This document shows, in pieces, positions 1-4,332 of a stretch of 6,105 bases of DNA (positions within the stretch are counted from its first letter, which is position 1; every line of letters starts with the position of its first letter). The notes beneath the pieces were generated by a model, which was not told where the DNA came from, did no database searches, and worked only from the letters and a program-made list of their open reading frames with translations. The position numbers and the translations under genes were made by a program. This DNA is from Eubacterium limosum (GTDB taxonomy: Bacteria; Bacillota; Clostridia; Eubacteriales; Eubacteriaceae): NCBI GenBank assembly GCA_959020865.1, contig CAUEUD010000217.1, positions 1 through 6,105 of the forward strand, given 5' to 3'.

Positions 1-20
1 ACCAACTGAGCTAATGGGTC
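1..20 (-). tRNA. tRNA, 5' end only, probably tRNA-Lys (cut by window edge)
   Basis: The minus strand at the window edge reads GACCCATTAGCTCAGTTGGT, a typical tRNA start: seven acceptor nucleotides, TA at 8-9, the D-stem GCTC and the start of the D-loop. G1 is the complement of position 20. The anticodon lies outside the window, so identity rests on resemblance to clostridial tRNA-Lys 5' ends remembered from the family and is not certain. It lies 166 nt beyond tRNA-Gln on the same strand, and a truncated copy of its own 5' end sits in that gap. Confidence 0.75.
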
Positions 21-141
21 ATAAACTATATTCTTTTTCTCCCACTTCGCAATGACGCTTGTCTTATGTTGAAATTGCTCCGCAATTCCATTGAGAGCGT
101 TACTCGCCCCTGCTCGCAAATTGCAACTTCGCTAATGGGTC
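21..141 (-). repeat. 121-bp tRNA-5'-stub unit upstream of the Lys-type tRNA
   Basis: Read on the minus strand, the unit starts at 141 with GACCCATTAGC, identical to the first 11 nt of the tRNA at position 20. The match extends to 16 of 18 nt, and also covers the 7 nt just before each copy (21-27 and 142-148 on the plus strand). It then becomes unrelated sequence with a hairpin at 71-89 (8-bp stem with one G-U, loop of 3) and a second at 94-110 (6-bp stem with wobbles, loop of 5). A 5-bp pairing of 120-124 with 49-53 encloses both. It ends with TGCGAAGTG (43-51) and an AT-rich leader into the real tRNA. The G1-to-G1 distance is exactly 121 nt. No open reading frame in it looks real. Confidence 0.8.
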
Positions 142-186
142 ATAAACTTACTTTTATAAAGACTTTTCCATCTTGTTATAACAAAG

Positions 187-262
187 TGGCAGGGGTAGCA
201 GGACTCGAACCTACGCATGCCAGAGTCAAAGTCTGGTGCCTTACCGACTTGGCTATACCCCT
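187..262 (-). tRNA. tRNA-Gln (anticodon TTG)
   Basis: A 76-nt cloverleaf with encoded CCA. The anticodon loop CTTTGAC sits on a CCAGA/TCTGG stem, giving anticodon TTG (227-229 on the plus strand), which reads CAA and by wobble CAG. The acceptor is AGGGGTA pairing with TACCCCT, discriminator G73. The T-loop TTCGAGT is normal and the T-stem has one G-U pair. Oddly, the first pair is A1-U72, whereas bacterial tRNA-Gln normally has U1-A72, a known recognition feature of GatCAB. It is 9 nt downstream of tRNA-His. In a bacterium using GatCAB it is first charged with Glu and then amidated by the enzyme encoded at 2876-6094. A 12-bp perfect palindrome (173-184) follows 2 nt after the CCA end. Confidence 0.96.
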
Positions 263-271
263 GTAAAAAAA

Positions 272-348
272 TGGGGTGGACGAAGGGACTCGAACCCTCG
301 ACAACCAGAACCACAATCTGGCGCTCTACCAACTGAACTACGTCCACC
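272..348 (-). tRNA. tRNA-His (anticodon GTG)
   Basis: The body runs 272-347, with the extra G-1 of tRNA-His encoded at 348. The anticodon loop TTGTGGT sits on CCAGA/TCTGG, giving GTG (312-314 on the plus strand). The acceptor GTGGACG pairs with CGTCCAC. G-1 faces C73, the classic histidyl-tRNA synthetase identity pair, and CCA is encoded. The D-arm (GTTCAGTTGGTAGAGC) and T-loop (TTCGAGT) are normal. It lies between tRNA-Arg (19-nt gap) and tRNA-Gln (9-nt gap), so one precursor transcript is expected. Confidence 0.97.
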
Positions 349-367
349 AAGTTTAAAGGAAAAGATA

Positions 368-444
368 TGGCGCGCCAACAGGGATTCGAACCCCGGGCAC
401 ACGGCTTAGAAGGCCGTTGCTCTATCCAACTGAGCTATTGGCGC
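368..444 (-). tRNA. tRNA-Arg (anticodon TCT)
   Basis: A 77-nt cloverleaf with encoded CCA and G73. The acceptor GCGCCAA pairs with TTGGCGC. The anticodon loop CTTCTAA on ACGGC/GCCGT gives TCT (408-410 on the plus strand), which decodes AGA and AGG. The D-arm (GCTCAGTTGGATAGAGC) and T-loop (TTCGAAT) are canonical. It is 13 nt downstream of tRNA-Gly in the same presumed precursor. Confidence 0.97.
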
Positions 445-457
445 AATTTTGCATAAA

Positions 458-531
458 TGGAGCGGGTGAAGGGAATCGGACCCTCGCGACTGGCTTGGAA
501 GGCCAGGGCTCTACCACTGAGCTACACCCGC
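458..531 (-). tRNA. tRNA-Gly (anticodon TCC)
   Basis: A 74-nt cloverleaf with encoded CCA and U73. The acceptor GCGGGTG pairs with CACCCGC. The anticodon loop CTTCCAA on CTGGC/GCCAG gives TCC (497-499 on the plus strand), reading GGA and GGG. The D-loop keeps the GG pair. The T-loop reads TCCGATT, so position 55, normally U and converted to pseudouridine, is C here. The T-stem is otherwise paired, with G-U at 49-65. It is the first complete tRNA of the cluster. Two tandem units, each starting with its own first 18 nt, lie directly upstream. The C55 change raises the question of reduced stability or a specialised role, but the cloverleaf otherwise looks intact. Confidence 0.95.
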
Positions 532-651
532 ATACTTTTAAATAATATTTTTATTTTAACATTTCGCAGAAACTGTCACACTCCCGGACTAAGCGATTCA
601 CACCAAATCGAAGATTTGGGTTCTCTGCTTATCCCACTGAGCTACACCCGC
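532..651 (-). repeat. tRNA-Gly 5'-stub tandem unit, proximal copy (120 bp)
   Basis: On the minus strand the unit begins at 651 with an exact copy of the first 18 nt of tRNA-Gly (acceptor 5' strand and half the D-arm, 634-651). It then leaves the tRNA sequence. The core holds a perfect hairpin CCAAATC-TTC-GATTTGG (603-619), enclosed by an 8-bp stem with one bulge (566-573 with 620-628). The core ends in TGCGAAATG (560-568), followed by an AT-rich leader ending TTTAAAAGTAT just before the real tRNA-Gly. No 3' half of a tRNA is present, so the unit cannot fold as a tRNA by itself. Positions 561-662 match 682-783 base for base over 102 bp. Confidence 0.93.
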
Positions 652-772
652 ATACTTTTAAATGATATTTTTGTTTTTAACATTTCGCAGAAACTGTCAC
701 ACTCCCGGACTAAGCGATTCACACCAAATCGAAGATTTGGGTTCTCTGCTTATCCCACTGAGCTACACCCGC
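652..772 (-). repeat. tRNA-Gly 5'-stub tandem unit, distal copy (121 bp)
   Basis: This is a second copy of the unit at 532-651, in the same orientation and directly adjacent. Its tRNA-Gly stub is at 755-772, its perfect hairpin at 724-740 and its TGCGAAATG motif at 681-689. Compared with the proximal copy it differs only in the AT-rich leader, by two substitutions and one inserted base, which points to recent duplication or ongoing homogenisation. Beyond 783 the similarity stops: the leader upstream of the distal stub (from about 784) is unrelated apart from general AT-richness. The two copies plus the real tRNA start give three consecutive tRNA-Gly 5' ends. Confidence 0.93.
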
Positions 773-878
773 ATACTTTTAAAAATTGTTTTGTTAGTGA
801 AAATTGTTGCCCTCCGCATTGGCTGAAAAGTGTTGATATCGCCTTGTTCACAGCACTTTCTCGCTGAGGACAAGTGTT

Positions 879-907
879 AGTATACTGCAAAAAAAGACGA
901 ATGTCAA
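879..907 (-). promoter_or_regulatory. Sigma-A type promoter of the tRNA operon
   Basis: The minus strand carries TTGACA (902-907), a perfect -35 box, then exactly 17 nt, then TATACT (879-884), which matches TATAAT at five of six positions. Transcription should start near 872. This puts about 340 nt of leader in front of tRNA-Gly, most of it made of the stub repeats. The promoter lies in the 39 to 67 nt after the yfcE stop codon, so the tRNAs have their own start but could also receive readthrough from the upstream genes. Strength close to consensus fits a stable-RNA promoter. Confidence 0.85.
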
Positions 908-912
908 CACTT

Positions 913-934
913 TTTTCACAAAAACGCGTGAAAA
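913..934 (-). other. AT-rich inverted repeat after the yfcE stop
   Basis: TTTTCAC (913-919) and GTGAAAA (928-934) form a 7-bp stem with an 8-nt loop, starting 11 nt after the yfcE stop codon. On the minus strand no U-run follows directly; the nearest T tract is the promoter spacer 17 nt further on. It is therefore not a convincing intrinsic terminator, though it could be a weak transcript end. No better terminator for the protein operon is visible. Confidence 0.3.
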
Positions 935-945
935 TATATGATTTT

Positions 946-1446
946 TTACAGAGTTCGGTTTTCCTCTGGCATAAGCGGAATAATCTCACCGCTGGCACTT
1001 CCATTTTCAATGGTCAGAATACCAAAGGTTTTTTCTTTGCCAAAATGAGGAAGGGATACACTGCCTGGATTCATCATTAAAAGGCAGTCATCCTGGTCGA
1101 TCATCGGGATATGGGTGTGGCCGAAAAGCACAATATCCGCGTTTTCCTCCAGCGCTTTATAGCGCAGGGTGCTGTACTCATTCTTAACGTGGAGGGTGTG
1201 GCCGTGGCAGGCCAGGATCACCTTGCCGCCAAGCTCGGTCTTGATAAAAAGATGCCCCTCCTGAGAATAGACATCCATATTGCCCTTGGCCGCAAACACC
1301 GGCACCGATGTCCAATGTTTGATCTGCAGGGCGTCGTCCACGTAATCGCCCATATGAAAAATCGCCTCTACCTTGCCCATCTGGCTGACCGCGCGTTCCA
1401 GGTCGCCCAGATTGCCGTGGCTGTCGCTGACTAATCCGATCCGCAT
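946..1446 (-). CDS. yfcE: YfcE/MJ0936-family metallophosphoesterase
   Basis: A 166-residue cytosolic enzyme of the calcineurin-like phosphoesterase superfamily, expected to hydrolyse phosphodiester bonds using two metal ions; the physiological substrate of the family is unsettled. The metal-binding blocks are present in order: D8-S-H10, G33-D34, G55-N-M-D58, H81-G-H83 and G109-H-T-H112, followed by the N-P-G-S loop at 126-129. Many relatives have Cys in the third block (GNCD) where this protein has Met57; the metal ligands themselves are kept. The length is normal for the single-domain family. The ATG is preceded by GGAG at an 8-nt spacing. It starts 18 nt after rdgB, so the two are almost certainly co-transcribed, a common pairing in Firmicutes. 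It is the last protein gene before the tRNA operon. The symbol is by family, not proven orthology. Confidence 0.93.
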   Translation of the reverse strand: MRIGLVSDSHGNLGDLERAVSQMGKVEAIFHMGDYVDDALQIKHWTSVPVFAAKGNMDVYSQEGHLFIKTELGGKVILACHGHTLHVKNEYSTLRYKALEENADIVLFGHTHIPMIDQDDCLLMMNPGSVSLPHFGKEKTFGILTIENGSASGEIIPLMPEENRTL

Positions 1447-1464
1447 GTTCCCTTCTCCTTTCTG

Positions 1465-2064
1465 CTACTGGTATTTCTCTAAAATCTGTTTTGCGCGCGC
1501 TACAGCTCTGGCACGGTGGCTGACAGCATTCTTTTCCTCTGGCGCCATCTGCGCGTAGCTTTTGCCTGTCTCTTCCACAATAAAGAGCGGGTCATAACCA
1601 AAGCCCTCATCCCCCATAAAATCATCGGCGATCCTGCCTCTGACAGTCCCCCGGACGGTCAGCTCCTGGCCATCGGGTAAAATCATGGCGATCACACTGA
1701 CAAATTCGGCGCCGCGTTTTTCCTCTGGCACATCTTTCATGGCTTTTAAAAGCTTTTCGTTGTTGTCACGGTAACTCACATCCTCCCCGGCATAGCGGGC
1801 AGAATAAATTCCCGGCGCGCCGTCCAGCGCGTCCACGGACAAACCGGAGTCATCCCCCATAATGATCATCTCAGCGTCCTTCACAAAGGGCTGAATGGCT
1901 CTTACCTTAATCAGAGCATTGTCCTCAAAGGTTTCGCCGTCCTCGATGATCTGGGTGTCGATGCCCATGTCTTTCATGGTCTTTACTTCAAATTTATGAT
2001 CCAGCATGGCCTTGATTTCGCGGGCCTTGTCTTTGTTTCCGGTTGCAAGCACTATGGTTTTCAT
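1465..2064 (-). CDS. rdgB: XTP/dITP pyrophosphatase (RdgB/HAM1 family)
   Basis: A 199-residue house-cleaning nucleotidase that hydrolyses non-canonical purine triphosphates (dITP, ITP, XTP) to monophosphate and pyrophosphate, keeping deaminated bases out of DNA and RNA. Family motifs are all visible: the nucleotide-binding T8-G-N-K11, the catalytic D-D-S-G-L at 71-75, G-A-P-G-I-Y-S-A-R at 82-90, G-F-G-Y-D-P at 154-159 and S-H-R at 182-184. The length is that of the full family. I place the start at the ATG ending at 2064, because the AGGG Shine-Dalgarno core lies 6 nt before it. A GTG one codon upstream (2065-2067) is possible but would leave only about 3 nt. It sits 20 nt after rph and 18 nt before yfcE, consistent with one operon. 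Confidence 0.96.
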   Translation of the reverse strand: MKTIVLATGNKDKAREIKAMLDHKFEVKTMKDMGIDTQIIEDGETFEDNALIKVRAIQPFVKDAEMIIMGDDSGLSVDALDGAPGIYSARYAGEDVSYRDNNEKLLKAMKDVPEEKRGAEFVSVIAMILPDGQELTVRGTVRGRIADDFMGDEGFGYDPLFIVEETGKSYAQMAPEEKNAVSHRARAVARAKQILEKYQ

Positions 2065-2084
2065 CACAATCCCTTTCCGGGCGC

Positions 2085-2807
2085 TTAGAGTGTTCCCAGC
2101 GCCTCTTTCTGAATGTTAATCAATTGATACACACCGTCTTCTCCCAAAGCCAGAAGCTTCTGGAATTCATCCCGGGTAAAGGGGCGTTCCTCCCCGGTTC
2201 CCTGGATTTCCACGATTTCGCCTTTGTCGGTCATGACAATGTTCATATCAACCTCTGCGGTGGAGTCCTCCTCATAGCAGAGATCCATAATGGGCTCATT
2301 CTGGTTGATGCCGACACTGGTGGCCGCCACGTAGCCGTTAATGGGCCACTCATCAATCACCTCTTCCTCCATGAGCCAGGTGACTGCGTCATAAAGCGCC
2401 ACAAAGGCGCCGGTGATGGACGCGGTGCGGGTGCCGCCATCGGCCTGGATCACATCGCAGTCAATCCATATCGTCCGTTCTCCAAGCTTTTCCATGTCGA
2501 TCACAGAACGCAGGCTCCGGCCGATCAAACGCTGGATTTCAACGGTTCTGCCGTCAATTTTACCGCGGCTGCGGTCCCTTCCCTTCCGGGAGCCGGTGGA
2601 GCTTGGAAGCATTTCGTATTCGGCGGTGACCCAGCCCTTTTTTTCACCTCTTAAAAAGGGCGGTACCTTATCTTCCACCATGGCCGTGCAGATGACCTTG
2701 GTATTTCCCACCTCAATGAGCACAGCGCCCTGAGCGTTTCTCGTAAAATGCCGTGTGATGCTCACTGGTCTCAGGCACTCGTTACTTCTTCCGTCAATTC
2801 GATTCAA
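2085..2807 (-). CDS. rph: Ribonuclease PH
   Basis: A 240-residue phosphate-dependent 3'-5' exoribonuclease that trims the last nucleotides after CCA in tRNA precursors; it works as a hexameric ring in the cytosol. Diagnostic stretches are R-I-D-G-R near the N-terminus, G-W-V-T-A-E-Y-E-M-L-P at 58-68, the R-G-K-I-D-G-R-T-V-E-I-Q block at 81-92 with the conserved Arg87, the phosphate-binding G-T-R-T at 125-128, D-L-C-Y-E-E-D-S at 175-182 and E-I-Q-G-T-G-E-E at 200-207. The start is TTG (2805-2807): AAGGAG lies 6 nt upstream, an in-frame TAA lies eight codons back, and no nearby ATG would keep the R-x-D-G-R motif. It follows gatB after about 70 nt containing a stem-loop and is followed by rdgB after 20 nt. 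All complete tRNAs downstream encode CCA, which suits this enzyme. Confidence 0.97.
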   Translation of the reverse strand: MNRIDGRSNECLRPVSITRHFTRNAQGAVLIEVGNTKVICTAMVEDKVPPFLRGEKKGWVTAEYEMLPSSTGSRKGRDRSRGKIDGRTVEIQRLIGRSLRSVIDMEKLGERTIWIDCDVIQADGGTRTASITGAFVALYDAVTWLMEEEVIDEWPINGYVAATSVGINQNEPIMDLCYEEDSTAEVDMNIVMTDKGEIVEIQGTGEERPFTRDEFQKLLALGEDGVYQLINIQKEALGTL

Positions 2808-2832
2808 AATTTTCTCCTTCTTTTAATCACAA

Positions 2833-2860
2833 CAACGGACGATCATGAGACCGCCCGTTG
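2833..2860 (-). promoter_or_regulatory. Stem-loop in the gatB-rph gap
   Basis: Positions 2833-2841 and 2852-2860 form a 9-bp stem (one G-U on the minus-strand RNA) with a 10-nt loop. It lies 15 nt after the gatB stop and 25 nt before the rph Shine-Dalgarno. The sequence after it is not U-rich, so it does not look like an intrinsic terminator. It is the only sizeable gap in the operon, so the hairpin could protect or separate the gat and rph parts of the message. Function is not shown by the sequence. Confidence 0.55.
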
Positions 2861-2875
2861 CTTTCAGTTGTCTAT

Positions 2876-4315
2876 TCAGCTCTCTAATTTCCTGGCGACC
2901 AGCTCACGGATGATCTTGTTGGCAACCTGCGGGTTTGCCTGGCCCTTGGTGGCCTTCATGACCTGTCCGGTCAGGAAGCCGTAGGCCTTCTGGTTGCCGG
3001 CTCCGATATCCTCGATGGATTTGGGGTTGTCTTCGATAATCTGGGCGATAATGCCTTCCAGCTCGCTGGTATCGCTCATCTGAGCCCAGTTGTTTTCTTC
3101 CACAATGGCCTTGGGGTTCTTGTCCTCTTCAAACATCTTTACCAGAACCTTTTTGCCGATGGTCCCGCTGATGGTGCCGTCCTTGATGAGCTTAAGCAGC
3201 TCAGCCAGTTCGGCCGGGGTAAAGGGGATATTTTCCATTGACAGCTCTTTTTCCTTGAGCATGGCCGGGATATCCACCATCAGCCAGTTGGAAATCTGCT
3301 TGGGTTCATCGTACAGCGCAACGGTTTCCTCGAAAAATTTCGCGGTGACCTTGGAGGCCGTCAGAACGCCGGCGTCGTAATCCGGCAGCTTGTACTCTGC
3401 CACATAGCGGGCGCGCTTGGCTTCCGGCAGCTCGGGCAGGCCGGATTTGATCTGTTCAATAGTTTCATCGGTAATGACAATGGGCACCAGGTCTGGTTCC
3501 GGGAAATAGCGGTAATCGTGGGCTTCTTCCTTACTTCTCATGGAGGAGCTGACGCCCTTGACGTCGTCCCACTTGCGGGTTTCCTGGATAATGCGGTGTC
3601 CTTTTTTGAGCTCGATGATCTGGCGTTTGCTCTCGTACTGAACTGCGCGCACTAAGGCCCTGAAGGAGTTCAGGTTCTTCATTTCTGTACGGGTTCCCAG
3701 TACATCGCTGCCCTTTTCCTTGACAGAGAGGTTGACGTCGAAACGGATAGAGCCCTCTTCCATTTTACAGTCCGAAACGCCCACATATTCCAGAATGTTA
3801 CGGATTTTTTCCGCAAAAACGCGGGCTTCCTCGGCGCCGCGGATATCCGGCTCTGTGACGATCTCGATGAGCGGCACACCACAGCGGTTCACATCGACTA
3901 GGGTGCCGTCTGCGGATTCATGGAGCAGCTTGCCGGCGTCTTCCTCGATATGGATACGGGTAATGCCGATTTCCTTTTTTTCGCCCTCCACTTCAATATC
4001 CACAACCCCGCCGGTACAGATGGGCAGATCAAACTGAGAGGTCTGATAGGCCTTTGGCAGGTCAGGGTAAAAATAATTTTTTCGGTCCATTTTGCTGAAA
4101 TTCGCAATATGGCAGTTCAGGGCCAGTCCGGCTCTTGTGGCATACTCGACGACCTTTTCGTTGAGTACCGGCAGCACCCCGGGCATCCCAAGACATACCG
4201 GGCAGGCATGTGTATTTTCATCTGCACCGAACGTGGTAGAGCAGGAGCAGAAAATTTTAGACTTTGTTGCTAACTCGGCATGGATCTCCATCCCGATGAC
4301 AATATCGTATTCCAT
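2876..4315 (-). CDS. gatB: Aspartyl/glutamyl-tRNA(Asn/Gln) amidotransferase subunit B
   Basis: A 479-residue subunit of GatCAB. It binds the misacylated tRNA, phosphorylates the Glu (or Asp) side chain with ATP, and joins ammonia delivered from GatA to make Gln-tRNAGln (or Asn-tRNAAsn). The N-terminal G-M-E-I-H-A-E-L block carries E10 and H12. Four cysteines (C23, C25, C38, C41) form the zinc-site pattern C-x-C and C-P-x-C. The family signature R-K-N-Y-F-Y-P-D-L-P-K-A-Y-Q follows near residues 78-91. The C-terminal third is the helical tail/YqeY-like region that contacts the tRNA elbow, ending near K-x-T-K-G-Q-A-N-P. The length is standard. The ATG is preceded by AAAGGAGG at 7 nt. It starts 17 nt after gatA. 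It is intact, with no missing motif seen. Confidence 0.98.
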   Translation of the reverse strand: MEYDIVIGMEIHAELATKSKIFCSCSTTFGADENTHACPVCLGMPGVLPVLNEKVVEYATRAGLALNCHIANFSKMDRKNYFYPDLPKAYQTSQFDLPICTGGVVDIEVEGEKKEIGITRIHIEEDAGKLLHESADGTLVDVNRCGVPLIEIVTEPDIRGAEEARVFAEKIRNILEYVGVSDCKMEEGSIRFDVNLSVKEKGSDVLGTRTEMKNLNSFRALVRAVQYESKRQIIELKKGHRIIQETRKWDDVKGVSSSMRSKEEAHDYRYFPEPDLVPIVITDETIEQIKSGLPELPEAKRARYVAEYKLPDYDAGVLTASKVTAKFFEETVALYDEPKQISNWLMVDIPAMLKEKELSMENIPFTPAELAELLKLIKDGTISGTIGKKVLVKMFEEDKNPKAIVEENNWAQMSDTSELEGIIAQIIEDNPKSIEDIGAGNQKAYGFLTGQVMKATKGQANPQVANKIIRELVARKLES

Positions 4316-4332
4316 CTTTATTCCTCCTTTAC

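Larger units (their letters stand above)
773..945 (-). other. Gene-free promoter and leader region of the tRNA operon
   Basis: Together with the two repeat units this makes a 414-bp stretch without a protein gene (532-945). This part holds the operon promoter (879-907), the expected transcript start near 872, and about 100 nt of leader before the first tRNA-Gly stub. A small hairpin CAGC/GCTG (851-866) is visible. The 11-bp sequence AAAAGTGTTGA at 826-836 recurs inverted at 904-914 over the -35 box. A 33-codon GTG-started frame runs through here into the first stub, but it lacks a good ribosome binding site. I do not consider it a gene. Confidence 0.6.

Noticed and set aside
173..184. 12-bp palindrome TTGTTATAACAA just after tRNA-Gln as an operator or terminator
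   Set aside because: It is AT-rich, has no loop and no following U-run; chance is likely, so it is noted only with tRNA-Gln.
132..350. Minus-strand frame of 72 codons
   Set aside because: It covers tRNA-His and tRNA-Gln; open by chance.
532..772. Stub units as complete but unusual tRNA genes (hairpin loop taken as an anticodon loop)
   Set aside because: There is no 3' acceptor strand or T-arm within the unit, and position 33 of the would-be anticodon loop is C, not U.
514..783. CRISPR-like array
   Set aside because: The repeats are 120 bp and directly adjacent, with no short repeats separated by unique spacers and no cas genes.
514..783. Integrative element attachment-site duplication
   Set aside because: The duplicated part is the tRNA 5' end, the unit is only about 120 bp, and no integrase gene is in the window.
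750..848. Short GTG-started minus-strand frame (33 codons) that ends inside the first tRNA-Gly stub, as a possible leader peptide
   Set aside because: Only a weak purine stretch precedes the GTG, the peptide has no recognisable features, and its stop comes from the stub sequence by chance.
457..867. Plus-strand open frame of 136 codons with an internal repeat
   Set aside because: It runs antisense through tRNA-Gly and the stub repeats; the peptide repeat merely translates the 120-bp DNA units. It has no ribosome binding site.
2043..2654. Plus-strand open frame of 203 codons
   Set aside because: It lies antisense over the start of rdgB and most of rph, both of which have full family motifs; it is a shadow frame.
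2833..2860. Rho-independent terminator between gatB and rph
   Set aside because: The stem is good, but no U-run follows it on either strand.
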